A DNA stretch of 14,463 bases from Alphaproteobacteria bacterium UBA2723 (GTDB lineage: Bacteria; Pseudomonadota; Alphaproteobacteria; RF32; CAG-239): assembly GCA_002353835.1 (NCBI GenBank), contig DEKL01000059.1, positions 15,186 to 29,648 of the forward strand, read 5' to 3'. The notes under the pieces are model-generated. The model ran no database searches. It saw nothing but the letters and a program-made list of their open reading frames with translations, and was not told the DNA's origin. This document shows, one piece after another, positions 1-9,068 of this stretch; the stretch's first letter is position 1; each line of letters begins with the position of its first letter. A program made the position numbers and the translations under genes.

Positions 1-1
1 T

Positions 2-1420
2 ACTGCCAGTATCAGCCAGACCGATATTGTGCTTAAAAATATGACGGAAACAATCTTAAAAATGACAGGCGTAAAATATGTTGTTACTGTTGCAGGATAC
101 AGTTTATTGGGTGGCGGCGGAGAAAATGTCGCTTTAGGTGTCATCGGACTTGAAGATTGGGGTAAAAGAACTGATAAATCCTTATCTGTTGATGCCATAA
201 CTCAACAACTTACTCTAAAATTTTCCTCATTAAAAGGTGTGCAATTTAACTTTTTTGCCCCTCCGTCCGTACCGGGAATCGGACAAAGTAACGGTTTAAC
301 ATTAGAGCTTATCGCCAAAAATACCGATTATACCCCCATAGAACTGGAACAAGCGCTAAAAAAATATCTTACAGCACTTAACAATGAAAAATCCCTTACC
401 TATGCTTTCAGCACCTTTAGGGCAGATACACCACACCTTTATTTAGATTTTGACCGCACCAAAATACTGTCTTACGGCGTTTCCATCGCCGACCTTTTTA
501 ACACCTTACAAAGCAATCTCGGTGCTTTTTATATAAATAATATCACCCTTAGCGGACAGATTAACCGTGTTATCCTGCAGGCGGATTATAATTACAGAAA
601 TAGCATAGATGATATCAATAATCTCTACGTTAAATCAAATTCCGGTGATTTGATAAAAATAGGTAGTTTTACTGATATCTCAACAAAAATTGCGCCGAAA
701 ATGATATACAGATATAATCTTTATACATCTGCCGATATTACCGCACAAGCAAAGCCGGAGGTCAGTAGCGGTGATGCTATGAATATCTTGGAAAATACCG
801 CTAAAAAAACTTTAGATAAAGGTTTTGACATTGCATGGACCGGTCTTTCCTTACAAGAATCGGAAACGAAGGGTTTGATTGGTATTTTGATTTCTCTGGC
901 AATTGTTTTTTGTTACTTGTTTTTGGTAGCTCAATACGAAAGTTGGATGTTGGCATTTTCGGTTATGTTCTCAACGGTTTTTGCCATTTTAGGCGCTTTT
1001 TTAGGGCTTCATTTATTTGATTTACCGTTAAGTATTTATGCGCAACTCGGACTTGTCTTGTTAATTGGTTTGGCAGCTAAAAATGCGATTTTGATTGTTG
1101 AATTTACTCAAAATTATCGTGGACAGGGATATAGCATTGTGCAAGCCGCACAAAAGGGTGCAGAGGAAAGATTTCGTGCCGTATTGATGACGGCTATGAC
1201 GTTTATTCTCGGTGTTTTCCCGATGATTATTGCCACCGGACCCGGCGCTAATTCGCAAATTGCCATCGGTGTTCCCATTTTCTTCGGAATGATTATTGCA
1301 ACCCTTATCGGTATTATTTTTATACCGGCATTGTTTGCGTTATTTGAGAGCATAAAAGAACATTTCTACCCGATAACAAAACCTGCTCTTAAAAACTCAA
1401 AGGAGAAGGTTAATGATTAG
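2..1420 (+). CDS. RND (AcrB/HAE1-type) efflux pump, C-terminal half, 5' truncated by window
   Basis: Inner-membrane proton-driven drug/solute exporter subunit. The reading frame is open from base 2 with no start, so the first half (TM1-TM7, N-terminal porter, TM4 Asp pair) lies outside; about 472 residues remain. Visible parts match the second half of AcrB: porter subdomains PN2/PC1-like with a GGGG-E-N stretch and LEDW motif, a docking-domain segment ([21 protein letters not shown]), PC2, then TM8-TM12. TM8 follows the YDWTG-like motif (AWTGLSLQE). TM10 contains [13 protein letters not shown], keeping the proton-relay lysine (codon near 1079), and TM11 keeps the Arg in FRAVLMT. The stop codon lies inside the next gene's start, which encodes the matching outer-membrane factor, so the two are probably translationally coupled. 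A membrane fusion protein is expected upstream. Substrate cannot be told. Family call is secure. Confidence 0.96.
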   Translation, partial: TASISQTDIVLKNMTETILKMTGVKYVVTVAGYSLLGGGGENVALGVIGLEDWGKRTDKSLSVDAITQQLTLKFSSLKGVQFNFFAPPSVPGIGQSNGLTLELIAKNTDYTPIELEQALKKYLTALNNEKSLTYAFSTFRADTPHLYLDFDRTKILSYGVSIADLFNTLQSNLGAFYINNITLSGQINRVILQADYNYRNSIDDINNLYVKSNSGDLIKIGSFTDISTKIAPKMIYRYNLYTSADITAQAKPEVSSGDAMNILENTAKKTLDKGFDIAWTGLSLQESETKGLIGILISLAIVFCYLFLVAQYESWMLAFSVMFSTVFAILGAFLGLHLFDLPLSIYAQLGLVLLIGLAAKNAILIVEFTQNYRGQGYSIVQAAQKGAEERFRAVLMTAMTFILGVFPMIIATGPGANSQIAIGVPIFFGMIIATLIGIIFIPALFALFESIKEHFYPITKPALKNSKEKVND

Positions 1421-2801
1421 ATGTTTCTTATTTTTTTATCTTTTGTTGCTGTGTGGGTGCAAGGTTGGAGATGATTATGACACAAAGCCTTTTATCAATG
1501 ACGAGAAAATCAAAGATGTTTTGCATATTGAAGGTAAAACCACCAAAATTGATGAGCTCCCCATTTTTAATGACAATGATTTAAATACACTGCTCAAATT
1601 TGCATTAAAAAACAATCTTTCCCGCAAGAAAGCAATTGAAAACTTGCAAAAAGCACGTTATCAGCTTGCCATACAATCAAAACAAATGTTTCCGATGTTT
1701 AACGCCCAAGGGAATTACTCTTTTAATAAGGCAGACAATGCTCATAATTTCAGCGAAAACGTAAATGCTTTTAAGATGGGATTTGATGTTTCTTGGGAAA
1801 TTGATATTTGGGGAAAAGGGCAATATATTTCCGAACAATATTCGGAATTTGTGAAGAACAGCGGATATTCGCTTATCAATACAGATGTGTCACTTATTTC
1901 CGAAATTATGCTAAACTATATAAAACTACGTGAAGCTCAGGAAAAGTTACGTATAACGCAAAAAAATTTATCCTTACAAAACGAAATTTTACAGACCGTT
2001 AAAAACAAGCATATCTCCGGAACAGAGGACGACTTGGCACTTAATCAAGCACAATATACGGTTGAAAGAACACGTACAAGTATTCCGGCAATAGATTTAC
2101 AAATAACAACTTACCAAAATAATTTGGCTGTTCTTTCCGGCGTAATCCCAGGCGAATTACCGATTAATTTAGATATAACTCGTAATAATATCACTACCAA
2201 AACCTTTAAATACAATGTTAAAAAACTCTATAACCTACCGCTTAATGTTATCAGAACGCGTCCGGATGTTTTGGCAGCGGAGGCAAATGTTAAAGCGCAA
2301 AATGCCACTGTTAATACTGCTATTACCAACCTTTATCCGACAATAGATTTAAGCGCAGCATTCGGTTATTTATCTAACAGCGGACACACTCTTTTTAATA
2401 CGGAAAGCCAAGTTTACGGATATTCACCGAGCCTTTTGTTACCTATTTGGAATTGGAACCAGCTCGCCAATAATATTGAGGTTCAAAAGCATCAGCGTGA
2501 ATATTATCTTTTAGATTATAATGAGATTTTTTTAACTGCTCTGATTGAGCTTAAAAACGCCATTTCTGCCGTAGAACAAACCTATCGCCGAAATGTCCAT
2601 CAACAAATTACCTTATCAAAGATGAAAAACATTTTTAATCTTACGCAACAAAAATATGAAAACGGTTTGGTTGAGTTTACAGATGTTGCCATGGCTGAAC
2701 AAAACCTCTTGGATGCAGAGTTAGCGCTCATTGAAAGTAATACGGACATATTACAAAATCTTGTCGCATTTTACAAAGCAATCGGCGGCGGTTATAATTA
2801 A
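1413..2801 (+). CDS. Outer-membrane efflux lipoprotein (NodT/OprM/TolC family)
   Basis: Trimeric outer-membrane channel partner of the RND pump encoded just upstream. 462 residues, usual for the OprM/CusC/NodT family. The N-terminus is a lipoprotein signal with lipobox LCGC, lipidated Cys16, followed by KVGDDY, close to the family's C-x-VGPDY start. Two tandem outer-membrane-efflux repeats are visible, each with long helical stretches and the family SW-IDIWGKG and [12 protein letters not shown] segments around residues 125-135 and 330-350; [11 protein letters not shown] is the hallmark of the second repeat. The ATG at 1413 overlaps the pump gene by 8 bases and is preceded by AGGAGAAGG, so this start is well supported. 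Its stop codon shares the tetranucleotide TTAA with the stop of the opposite-strand lipoprotein gene. No terminator is seen at its end. Confidence 0.95.
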   Translation: MIRCFLFFYLLLLCGCKVGDDYDTKPFINDEKIKDVLHIEGKTTKIDELPIFNDNDLNTLLKFALKNNLSRKKAIENLQKARYQLAIQSKQMFPMFNAQGNYSFNKADNAHNFSENVNAFKMGFDVSWEIDIWGKGQYISEQYSEFVKNSGYSLINTDVSLISEIMLNYIKLREAQEKLRITQKNLSLQNEILQTVKNKHISGTEDDLALNQAQYTVERTRTSIPAIDLQITTYQNNLAVLSGVIPGELPINLDITRNNITTKTFKYNVKKLYNLPLNVIRTRPDVLAAEANVKAQNATVNTAITNLYPTIDLSAAFGYLSNSGHTLFNTESQVYGYSPSLLLPIWNWNQLANNIEVQKHQREYYLLDYNEIFLTALIELKNAISAVEQTYRRNVHQQITLSKMKNIFNLTQQKYENGLVEFTDVAMAEQNLLDAELALIESNTDILQNLVAFYKAIGGGYN

Positions 2802-3250
2802 GGATATGTGCTATCCAAAGGTGCATCTTGATTTACACTTTGCGGCTTATATACAAACAGGTTACTTGCTTCCGGCACATTTGCCGTTCTTTCAACATAC
2901 CCCTTTTGCAACATACATTTTTGATATTTTCTCGGGCTCGAGTCTGTATCATCACGCACGGAATTTACCAAAATCGGCATAGCCCCCGGATATGGCACAA
3001 AACTCGCCCAAATACCATGCTCTTTATGCCATTTTACAACAGTATTGTACCTTTGTTCCTCAGTATAAAACCAGCTTTTAAAATTAGGCCAAAACTTAAA
3101 GGCTTCCGCTTGACGCATACATTCAGAATGATCTCGGGCAAACTTTATACCACCGGTATTATATCTGTCCCAATGAAAAACGACTTGACCTTTCGGACCA
3201 CCGCATGCGGCTAAAAGTAAAATCATTATGCTCAAGAATAGTTTTTTCAT
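2798..3250 (-). CDS. Small two-cysteine lipoprotein of unknown function
   Basis: 150-residue predicted lipoprotein; function not recognised. Residues 1-15 form a short signal (MKK, then a hydrophobic run) ending in lipobox LAAC, so Cys16 is the lipidated residue. The mature part contains just two more cysteines, Cys44 in DHSECMRQAE and Cys112 in YQKCMLQKGY, which could form one disulfide in the periplasm. C-M-x-x-x-G-Y is a motif I have seen in small alphaproteobacterial lipoproteins, but I cannot name the family. The region between is rich in Trp, Tyr, Phe and His. A start 21 bases upstream is open in frame but would put seven residues, including a Trp, before the signal and overlap the GST gene; the chosen ATG starts one base after the GST stop, suggesting coupled translation. 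Last gene of the minus operon; its stop overlaps that of the convergent efflux gene. Confidence 0.82.
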   Translation of the reverse strand: MKKLFLSIMILLLAACGGPKGQVVFHWDRYNTGGIKFARDHSECMRQAEAFKFWPNFKSWFYTEEQRYNTVVKWHKEHGIWASFVPYPGAMPILVNSVRDDTDSSPRKYQKCMLQKGYVERTANVPEASNLFVYKPQSVNQDAPLDSTYP

Positions 3251-3251
3251 G

Positions 3252-3917
3252 TTAAAAATCCAAATTAGCATAGTTTTCAGAGGGATAAATTCCTTTGATG
3301 TTGTCTTTTAATATATCTTTGAAACTCGGGCGCGATTTTATTTTTGCATACCAAAGTTTGGCATTTTTATATTCTGACCAAGAAATATCACCCAAATAGT
3401 CTATAACCGAAAGATGTGCTGCAACAGTTAAATCCGCTAAACTCAGTTTTTTACCTGCAATATAGTTATTTCTGTCTGCTAAATAGTCTATGTATTCCAT
3501 GTGGTATTTAAGATTATTTAATCCTGCCTTTAATATCTTGGAGTTTGGGGCTTGCTTATATTGAAATCTCTTTATTATCTTTTCGGCAACAATATATTTA
3601 TAGACTTCATTATAAAATTTGACATCAAACCACTCACAAATACGCCGAACCTCGGCCCTTTCTTTGAGATCTTCCGGAAGAAGTTTATATTGAGGATTAC
3701 TTTCTTCCAAATATTCGGTAATTGCATTATTGCCGGAAATAACATTACCATCAAAAATAAGTACCGGCAATTCTCCGGACGGATTTATTTTTGCAATATC
3801 CGGTGAAATATTCCACGGTTCTTCTTCTTTTAGTACAAAAAGCATTTTCTTTTCAGCCATAATCAACCGTATCTTCCGTGACTGCGGTGATATACTATGA
3901 TGAACTAAAAGAACCAT
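3252..3917 (-). CDS. Glutathione S-transferase-like protein
   Basis: 221 residues, normal for a soluble GST. Residues 1-75 form the thioredoxin-like domain: a beta strand, then SPQSRKIRLIMAEK (Ser10 to Ser13 where many bacterial GSTs have CPFSRK), EEEPW, NPSGELPVL with the cis-proline Pro51, and NAITEYLEE. The C-terminal domain (about 90-215) is all helical and contains the conserved N-capping stretch LSLADLTVAAHL and DYLGDISW. The usual Glu-Ser pair that binds the gamma-glutamyl group of glutathione is replaced by Gly62-Asn63, so catalytic use of glutathione is uncertain; the protein could have a structural or stress role. ATG is preceded by GGGAGA with 8-base spacing. It lies 43 bases after the binding-protein gene and 1 base before the lipoprotein gene. 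Confidence 0.9.
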   Translation of the reverse strand: MVLLVHHSISPQSRKIRLIMAEKKMLFVLKEEEPWNISPDIAKINPSGELPVLIFDGNVISGNNAITEYLEESNPQYKLLPEDLKERAEVRRICEWFDVKFYNEVYKYIVAEKIIKRFQYKQAPNSKILKAGLNNLKYHMEYIDYLADRNNYIAGKKLSLADLTVAAHLSVIDYLGDISWSEYKNAKLWYAKIKSRPSFKDILKDNIKGIYPSENYANLDF

Positions 3918-3960
3918 GTTTATTTCTCCCTAATCTTTTTGCATGCTATACTTTTAAATT

Positions 3961-4941
3961 CTAATTTTCAAGTTTTTGTTGTTCTGTCACACTTGAATTT
4001 TCGGAAACACTTTCTGTTACGTTACTTTCTTCGCTTTCCGGTTGTTTCTCAGACTCTTCTTTTACAACGCTGATGTATGTTGGCGGAACAATGCCTCTTG
4101 TATTATTTTTGTAAACCTCAATAAGCTCGGCAAAAGCATCATCTCTGGCCTTTTTATATGATGAACTTTTCAAATATCTTACAAAATTTTCCATACGAGG
4201 GTGCCGCATTACTTCCGGACGAACACGCAGGAATAAAGGTAATTTCCAAACAGGCTCCTGACTATAAGCGATAAAATCCCTAATGCCTAATTTGTATGCC
4301 TCTATCAAGCTCGGGTAATAGCTGGCGGCAATATAATCTGCTTTACCGGTTAAAAGCTCTTCAAAAGCTGTCGGATAATCCTTAACCCCTCTTATATTTA
4401 ATTCAGCATAATCTCTTTCCGCAATATCAGCAACTTTATCTTTTAAAACTCTGATTCCTTTATAATTTTTAAGATTATCTTTGCCGGTTATGTTTATTTT
4501 ATTCTGCAACGCCGAAATGATATAAATGTTGTTATACATAAAAGAAGGATAGATATAGCGATTGACAGAATATGGCAGATCTTTGTAATAAACGCCGAAA
4601 ATTGCATTTATGTTATCAACTTTTCCTCTCTCAAAAGCAATCGCTTTTTCATCATACCGCCCTTTACGATAGGTAAACATTATATCGGCATGAGCCAATT
4701 TGGGTGCATTTTCAAATATCTTATAGAAAACAGAACCTTGTTCTACGGAAGAAAACGGAAAATTGTCATCATCAGCAAGGATTACGAGATTTAGGTTATC
4801 TTTCTCAGCTTTGTCAATAAAATCCGTTATATATTTCGGCTGACTGAACCCATTTTCTTTTTGGCCGAACATTTGCATAGTAACGGCTGATGTTGTTGAT
4901 ATAAATAGAAAACTTAACAAAAATAAAATAACGAACCTCAT
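3961..4941 (-). CDS. Periplasmic solute-binding-like protein with Ser/Glu-rich tail
   Basis: 326 residues. A Sec signal peptide covers about residues 1-19 (MRF, hydrophobic core, STTSA, cleavage before Val20). The rest resembles type 2 periplasmic binding folds of the amino-acid (SBP_bac_3) sort: an N-terminal lobe with two short stretches fitting PFSS and GVYY strands, then KNYKGIRVLKDKVADI, TAFEELLTGKADYIAA and RDFIAYSQEPVWKLPLFLRV, which follow the usual order of the second lobe and return strand. From about residue 288 the chain becomes a low-complexity acidic Ser/Glu/Asn tail without structure. No permease or ATPase gene is adjacent, so it may act as a sensor, chaperone-like or orphan receptor rather than as a transporter part. 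ATG has RBS AGAGGGG. First gene of the minus operon. Fold call is moderate; ligand unknown. Confidence 0.75.
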   Translation of the reverse strand: MRFVILFLLSFLFISTTSAVTMQMFGQKENGFSQPKYITDFIDKAEKDNLNLVILADDDNFPFSSVEQGSVFYKIFENAPKLAHADIMFTYRKGRYDEKAIAFERGKVDNINAIFGVYYKDLPYSVNRYIYPSFMYNNIYIISALQNKINITGKDNLKNYKGIRVLKDKVADIAERDYAELNIRGVKDYPTAFEELLTGKADYIAASYYPSLIEAYKLGIRDFIAYSQEPVWKLPLFLRVRPEVMRHPRMENFVRYLKSSSYKKARDDAFAELIEVYKNNTRGIVPPTYISVVKEESEKQPESEESNVTESVSENSSVTEQQKLEN

Positions 4942-4954
4942 TTATAACCCCTCT

Positions 4955-4984
4955 TTAAAAGAATCTTTGCTATTTAAATATAAT
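4955..4984 (+). promoter_or_regulatory. Possible promoter for the MinD/FlhG-like operon
   Basis: A perfect TATAAT lies at 4979-4984, with only a weak -35 (TTAAAA at 4955-4960, 18-base spacer). Transcription would start near 4991, about 55 bases before the GTG. The -10 faces the -10 of the opposite promoter at a distance of 3 bases, so the two could compete. AT-rich background makes chance matches likely. Confidence 0.35.
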
Positions 4985-4987
4985 GTT

Positions 4988-5015
4988 ATTATATTAAAAA
5001 ATAATTTATTGGCAA
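4988..5015 (-). promoter_or_regulatory. Sigma70-type promoter for the minus-strand binding protein/GST/lipoprotein operon
   Basis: On the minus strand, TTGCCA (5015-5010) is followed after 16 bases by a perfect TATAAT (4993-4988). Transcription would start near 4981 and give a leader of about 40 bases, ending with AGAGGGG before the ATG at 4941. The match is good even allowing for the AT-rich background. Confidence 0.65.
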
Positions 5016-5036
5016 TCTAAAGAATTTTATATATCC

Positions 5037-5041
5037 GGAGG
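5037..5041 (+). promoter_or_regulatory. Ribosome binding site fixing a GTG start
   Basis: GGAGG sits 4 bases before the GTG at 5046. No ATG lies in frame near the start of the conserved region, so the strong, slightly close Shine-Dalgarno site supports GTG as the true start. Confidence 0.7.
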
Positions 5042-5045
5042 TGCT

Positions 5046-5852
5046 GTGGATAAAGATTTTGATTTGGTTTATAAGCGTCTTTTTTTGGAAAGAGATGCAA
5101 ACCATCGTGTTTTTGTATTTTTTTCCGGCGCTCAACAGATTGGTACCTCATGGTGTGCTTTAAGCTTAGCTCATGCCCTTAATCAGTCTCATAAAAAAGT
5201 GTTATTGGTTGACGGTAATGGCAAATTTTCCAATATAAGTTCCTACATACAACTTCATAACCCGCTTTATTTAGAGGATTACGCAGAGGGGAAAAAGACA
5301 CTTAATCAATTAATTACCGCTTATAAAAATAAAGACTTCAATATTTTGACAGCTCAGCAGGGAAATAATTATTTCAGTGAGTTATCTTTGGGAAGAATAC
5401 GTATTTTCATGGATGATTTGAATATTCTTTCCGAAAGTTATGATTACACCATTATTGATTTGGGCTCTGATTCAACCCCAAAAAATTTAGAAATGTGTCG
5501 CTTTGCAGATGATTTATTTCTTATGTGTTCAGAGCAAAGTGCAGACCTTATCAAAACGTTTGAATTTATCCGTTTTATGCATAAAAACCATATTTCCGCT
5601 AATTGTAATTTAATAATTAATCGTGTAAATTCCTTTGAGGACGGATATAAAATATATAAAGAACTTTATAAAGCCGTAGATCAAAGCGGGCTTCCTGTTC
5701 CGGAATTATTCGGAATTGTTCGTTTTGATACACGTATTCGTGATACGATTAGAAATAAAGAATTGCTCGTATCGCGGTATCCTTCTTCAGAGGCAGCCGT
5801 TGATATATTCAACCTGGCTAAAAAAATTATTTCGGAGAATGACTATGAGTAA
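5046..5852 (+). CDS. MinD/FlhG-like (ParA superfamily) protein with degenerate P-loop
   Basis: 268 residues with the layout of a MinD/FlhG deviant-Walker ATPase: first strand VFVFFSG, helix WCALSLAHAL, LLVDGN (residues about 53-58, where MinD has the switch Asp), TIIDLG (about 138-143, Walker B), and a C-terminal FGIVRFDTRIRDTIRNKELL...YPSSEAA block that matches the end of FlhG-type proteins. The deviant Walker A motif, expected as SGKGGVGKT, reads SGAQQIGTS at residues 27-35: both lysines (signature and P-loop) and the two middle glycines are gone. ATP hydrolysis in the MinD manner is therefore unlikely; nucleotide binding without catalysis or a purely structural role is inferred. No flagellar gene is nearby. 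It starts the operon and its stop overlaps the J-protein start by 8 bases. Assignment to the superfamily is firm; to the FlhG branch moderate. Confidence 0.85.
   Translation: MDKDFDLVYKRLFLERDANHRVFVFFSGAQQIGTSWCALSLAHALNQSHKKVLLVDGNGKFSNISSYIQLHNPLYLEDYAEGKKTLNQLITAYKNKDFNILTAQQGNNYFSELSLGRIRIFMDDLNILSESYDYTIIDLGSDSTPKNLEMCRFADDLFLMCSEQSADLIKTFEFIRFMHKNHISANCNLIINRVNSFEDGYKIYKELYKAVDQSGLPVPELFGIVRFDTRIRDTIRNKELLVSRYPSSEAAVDIFNLAKKIISENDYE
5834..5837 (+). promoter_or_regulatory. Ribosome binding site choosing the J-protein start
   Basis: GGAG is 7 bases before the ATG at 5845 but only 1 base before the in-frame ATG at 5839. Spacing favours 5845. The site is embedded in the last codons of the MinD/FlhG-like gene. 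Confidence 0.65.
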
Positions 5853-6993
5853 CCAAACTTACGACAAACTTGACTATTATAAAATATTAGAGATTTCTTT
5901 TGATACTCCTGATGACGTTCTTCGCCAAAAATACCGCGAGCTTGTTAAATTTTGGCATCCGGACCATAATGAAGACCCGCGTGCCGTTGATATGTTTCAA
6001 AAAATTGCCGTTGCCTATGAAGTCTTAAAAGATACTAAAAGTAAGTTGAAATATACCCTTCTTTCTATGATTTATGATAAAGATAATTTTCCGGATATGA
6101 ATGCTTTAAGCCTTATTCGTAATATGCACGGGCAAGAAGATATCAACTTAAGAGCTTTTCACTTAACGGAAGTTACCGGTAAAGTGTTGCTTCATTCCGC
6201 TATTGATAAAATATATTATTGCAGTCCCATTGAAGCCGGTGGCGTTATAAAAAATATTTCCAAACATAATTGGACACAGGGTTTTCTAGGTGTAACTGCA
6301 ATTTTTGCTAACATTAAGGCGATTATTCAAAATATCACTCGCCTAAACGGTAAAAAAGAAAATTTACAGCTGTTGTTGCATAATTCCATGGTTTACGAAG
6401 CTGAGGGAAAAACAGACGAAGCTGCAACTCTAGCAACATTAGCCAAAGAGTACGCCTCAAAAGATGAATTGCCGTATATTGAAAACTATATAGGAACGCT
6501 TGGACAAGCTTCTTTATTGAGCGTAAAAAAATGGAATTATCAAAAGTTGCTCAGAATACAATTGTATTATCCTTTCCTTCTCTTTTTGGCTCTTTTGTTG
6601 GTCTTTGGTTTATGGACGTTAAATTCTGCAAAAAACAGCTTTAATGACAACTCTAATGTTAAAGAAGTTGTTATTTATAAAAACGGGCAAAAGGCATATA
6701 GTGACGTTGCCGTTGCTAAAATTTTTGATATTCCGGTTGATGTTTATGACACTCAAAAATTATACCATACAACAGAAAAAACTTCGGCCATGCATGGTGC
6801 TGACAAGAGTTTTGATGTGTTCAAAGTTGTTGAAGAAGGTACAACTGTTCGTGTAACCGGCTATACAGGGGATAAAAAGTGGTTGCGTGTTATGTTTGAT
6901 AATGGTGAAATGGCATTTATTGAAGCAGATAAATTACAACAAGGTATCGGTAATGAGATACCTCTTTGGAGTAAGATTTATAAAGAAAATTAG
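5845..6993 (+). CDS. Membrane-anchored J-domain protein with C-terminal SH3-like domain
   Basis: 382 residues, three parts. Residues about 10-75 are a J domain: DYYKILEIS, YRELVKFWHPDHNEDP with the HPD triad intact at 38-40 (needed to stimulate DnaK), then FQKIAVAYEVLKD. Residues about 80-235 are a mainly helical segment I do not recognise, with AEGKTDEAATLATLAKEYA resembling a single TPR-like hairpin. One membrane helix spans about 240-261 (YYPFLLFLALLLVFGLWTL), preceded by Lys/Arg-rich residues, which predicts J domain in the cytoplasm and C-terminus in the periplasm. Residues about 325-365 (FKVVEEGTTVRVTG, KKWLRVMFDNGEMAFIEADKL) have the pattern of a bacterial SH3 domain. There is no Gly/Phe linker or zinc domain, so this is a specialised J protein, not DnaJ itself. 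The coding frame is open upstream to 5716 but the overlap with the previous gene rules that out. Followed 9 bases later by tgt. Confidence 0.85.
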   Translation: MSNQTYDKLDYYKILEISFDTPDDVLRQKYRELVKFWHPDHNEDPRAVDMFQKIAVAYEVLKDTKSKLKYTLLSMIYDKDNFPDMNALSLIRNMHGQEDINLRAFHLTEVTGKVLLHSAIDKIYYCSPIEAGGVIKNISKHNWTQGFLGVTAIFANIKAIIQNITRLNGKKENLQLLLHNSMVYEAEGKTDEAATLATLAKEYASKDELPYIENYIGTLGQASLLSVKKWNYQKLLRIQLYYPFLLFLALLLVFGLWTLNSAKNSFNDNSNVKEVVIYKNGQKAYSDVAVAKIFDIPVDVYDTQKLYHTTEKTSAMHGADKSFDVFKVVEEGTTVRVTGYTGDKKWLRVMFDNGEMAFIEADKLQQGIGNEIPLWSKIYKEN

Positions 6994-8127
<1,134 letters not shown>

Positions 8128-8129
8128 CC

Positions 8130-9068
8130 ATGGACCAAAATGACACTAACGATAAAGAAGATTTACTTTCCGCTTTTATTAAAGAAAACAAGAAAGACGG
8201 TATTCGTGTTTTTGTTGCCGGAGGTTCGCGCGGCGGTAACAGCCCCATTTATGTGCGTGAAACATATAACCTCGGTAAAAAAATCGTACAAATGGGATTT
8301 AAGTTAGACTTTGGTCTTTCTAACTCCGGCATTATGGGCGCGGTGGCGCATGGTGTTATGGATGCATGGAACGAAAAACATCTTAATCAAGACCTCCCTA
8401 TTCAAGGTATTACAACGGAAGAATATTATAAGCTTTACGATTCTCAAGATGATATGCTGAAACACATCAATGTTATCTTTGCTAAAACGCTTGAAGAAAG
8501 AAAACAACGCCTTTTAGATGCCGATTTTGTGGTTTTTGCTCCGGGTGGTGTCGGCACATTGGATGAGCTTGCTTATGACTGTGTGGCCATGCAAGACGGA
8601 TTATTACAGAAAAAGCCCTTTATTTTGTATAATATCGGCGGTTTCTTCCATCACTTATTAGAATTTTTAAAGGCTATTTCGCTTAAAGGTTTTTCTGATC
8701 CGGTACCTTTTATCGTTGTAGATAATGCTTTTGAACTGGAAGTTGCTTTTAGTTTATTAAAATCACAATACAACAAAAATAAGGGTGATGTTTATACAAG
8801 CTCTCGCGAATTAGTGTACGAATTGCCTTATTTTATCAAGCGAAAGCAAAATTCTAATGCTGATATCATTGATATAATTCGTGATGTCAGTGCAACCAGA
8901 GGATTCGGCTCCGAAGAGGAAAAAGCTGACTTAGAAAATGATATAGAAACAGCTTATCTTGAAAAGGAAATTGAGCGCATGTATGACAGATTGGCGAAAA
9001 CCGGCCGCGATACATCCGTTGTCAGTTATAAATTAGCCAGATTAAAGAGACGACAGGGTAAATTGTAG
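8130..9068 (+). CDS. LOG-family (lysine-decarboxylase-like fold) protein with C-terminal extension
   Basis: LOG-family proteins hydrolyse nucleoside 5'-monophosphates (in known members, cytokinin ribotides) to free base and ribose phosphate. Here a Rossmann-type domain spans about residues 24-210: RVFVAGGSRGGN at the start, GLSNSGIMGAVAHGV, ERKQRLLDADFVVFAPGG and the hallmark PGGVGTLDE at 138-146, with Arg124-Lys125 and Glu146 as likely active-site residues. Typical short LOGs stop near residue 190; this chain has 312 and adds about 100 residues, ending in a charged helical region (DLENDIETAYLEKEIERMYDRL, then KLARLKRRQ) that looks coiled-coil. Substrate is not predictable. RBS GAGGAG at 8-base spacing; 2 bases after tgt. 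Faces recN with an 11-base gap. Confidence 0.9.
   Translation: MDQNDTNDKEDLLSAFIKENKKDGIRVFVAGGSRGGNSPIYVRETYNLGKKIVQMGFKLDFGLSNSGIMGAVAHGVMDAWNEKHLNQDLPIQGITTEEYYKLYDSQDDMLKHINVIFAKTLEERKQRLLDADFVVFAPGGVGTLDELAYDCVAMQDGLLQKKPFILYNIGGFFHHLLEFLKAISLKGFSDPVPFIVVDNAFELEVAFSLLKSQYNKNKGDVYTSSRELVYELPYFIKRKQNSNADIIDIIRDVSATRGFGSEEEKADLENDIETAYLEKEIERMYDRLAKTGRDTSVVSYKLARLKRRQGKL

Noticed and set aside
2828..3214. 128-codon plus-strand reading frame
   Set aside because: Antisense to the lipoprotein gene, which has a signal peptide, lipobox and coupled start; the plus-strand translation shows no domain and no good ribosome binding site.
5716..5844. N-terminal extension of the J protein upstream of 5845
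   Set aside because: It overlaps the conserved C-terminal block of the MinD/FlhG-like gene in another frame and has no J-protein similarity.
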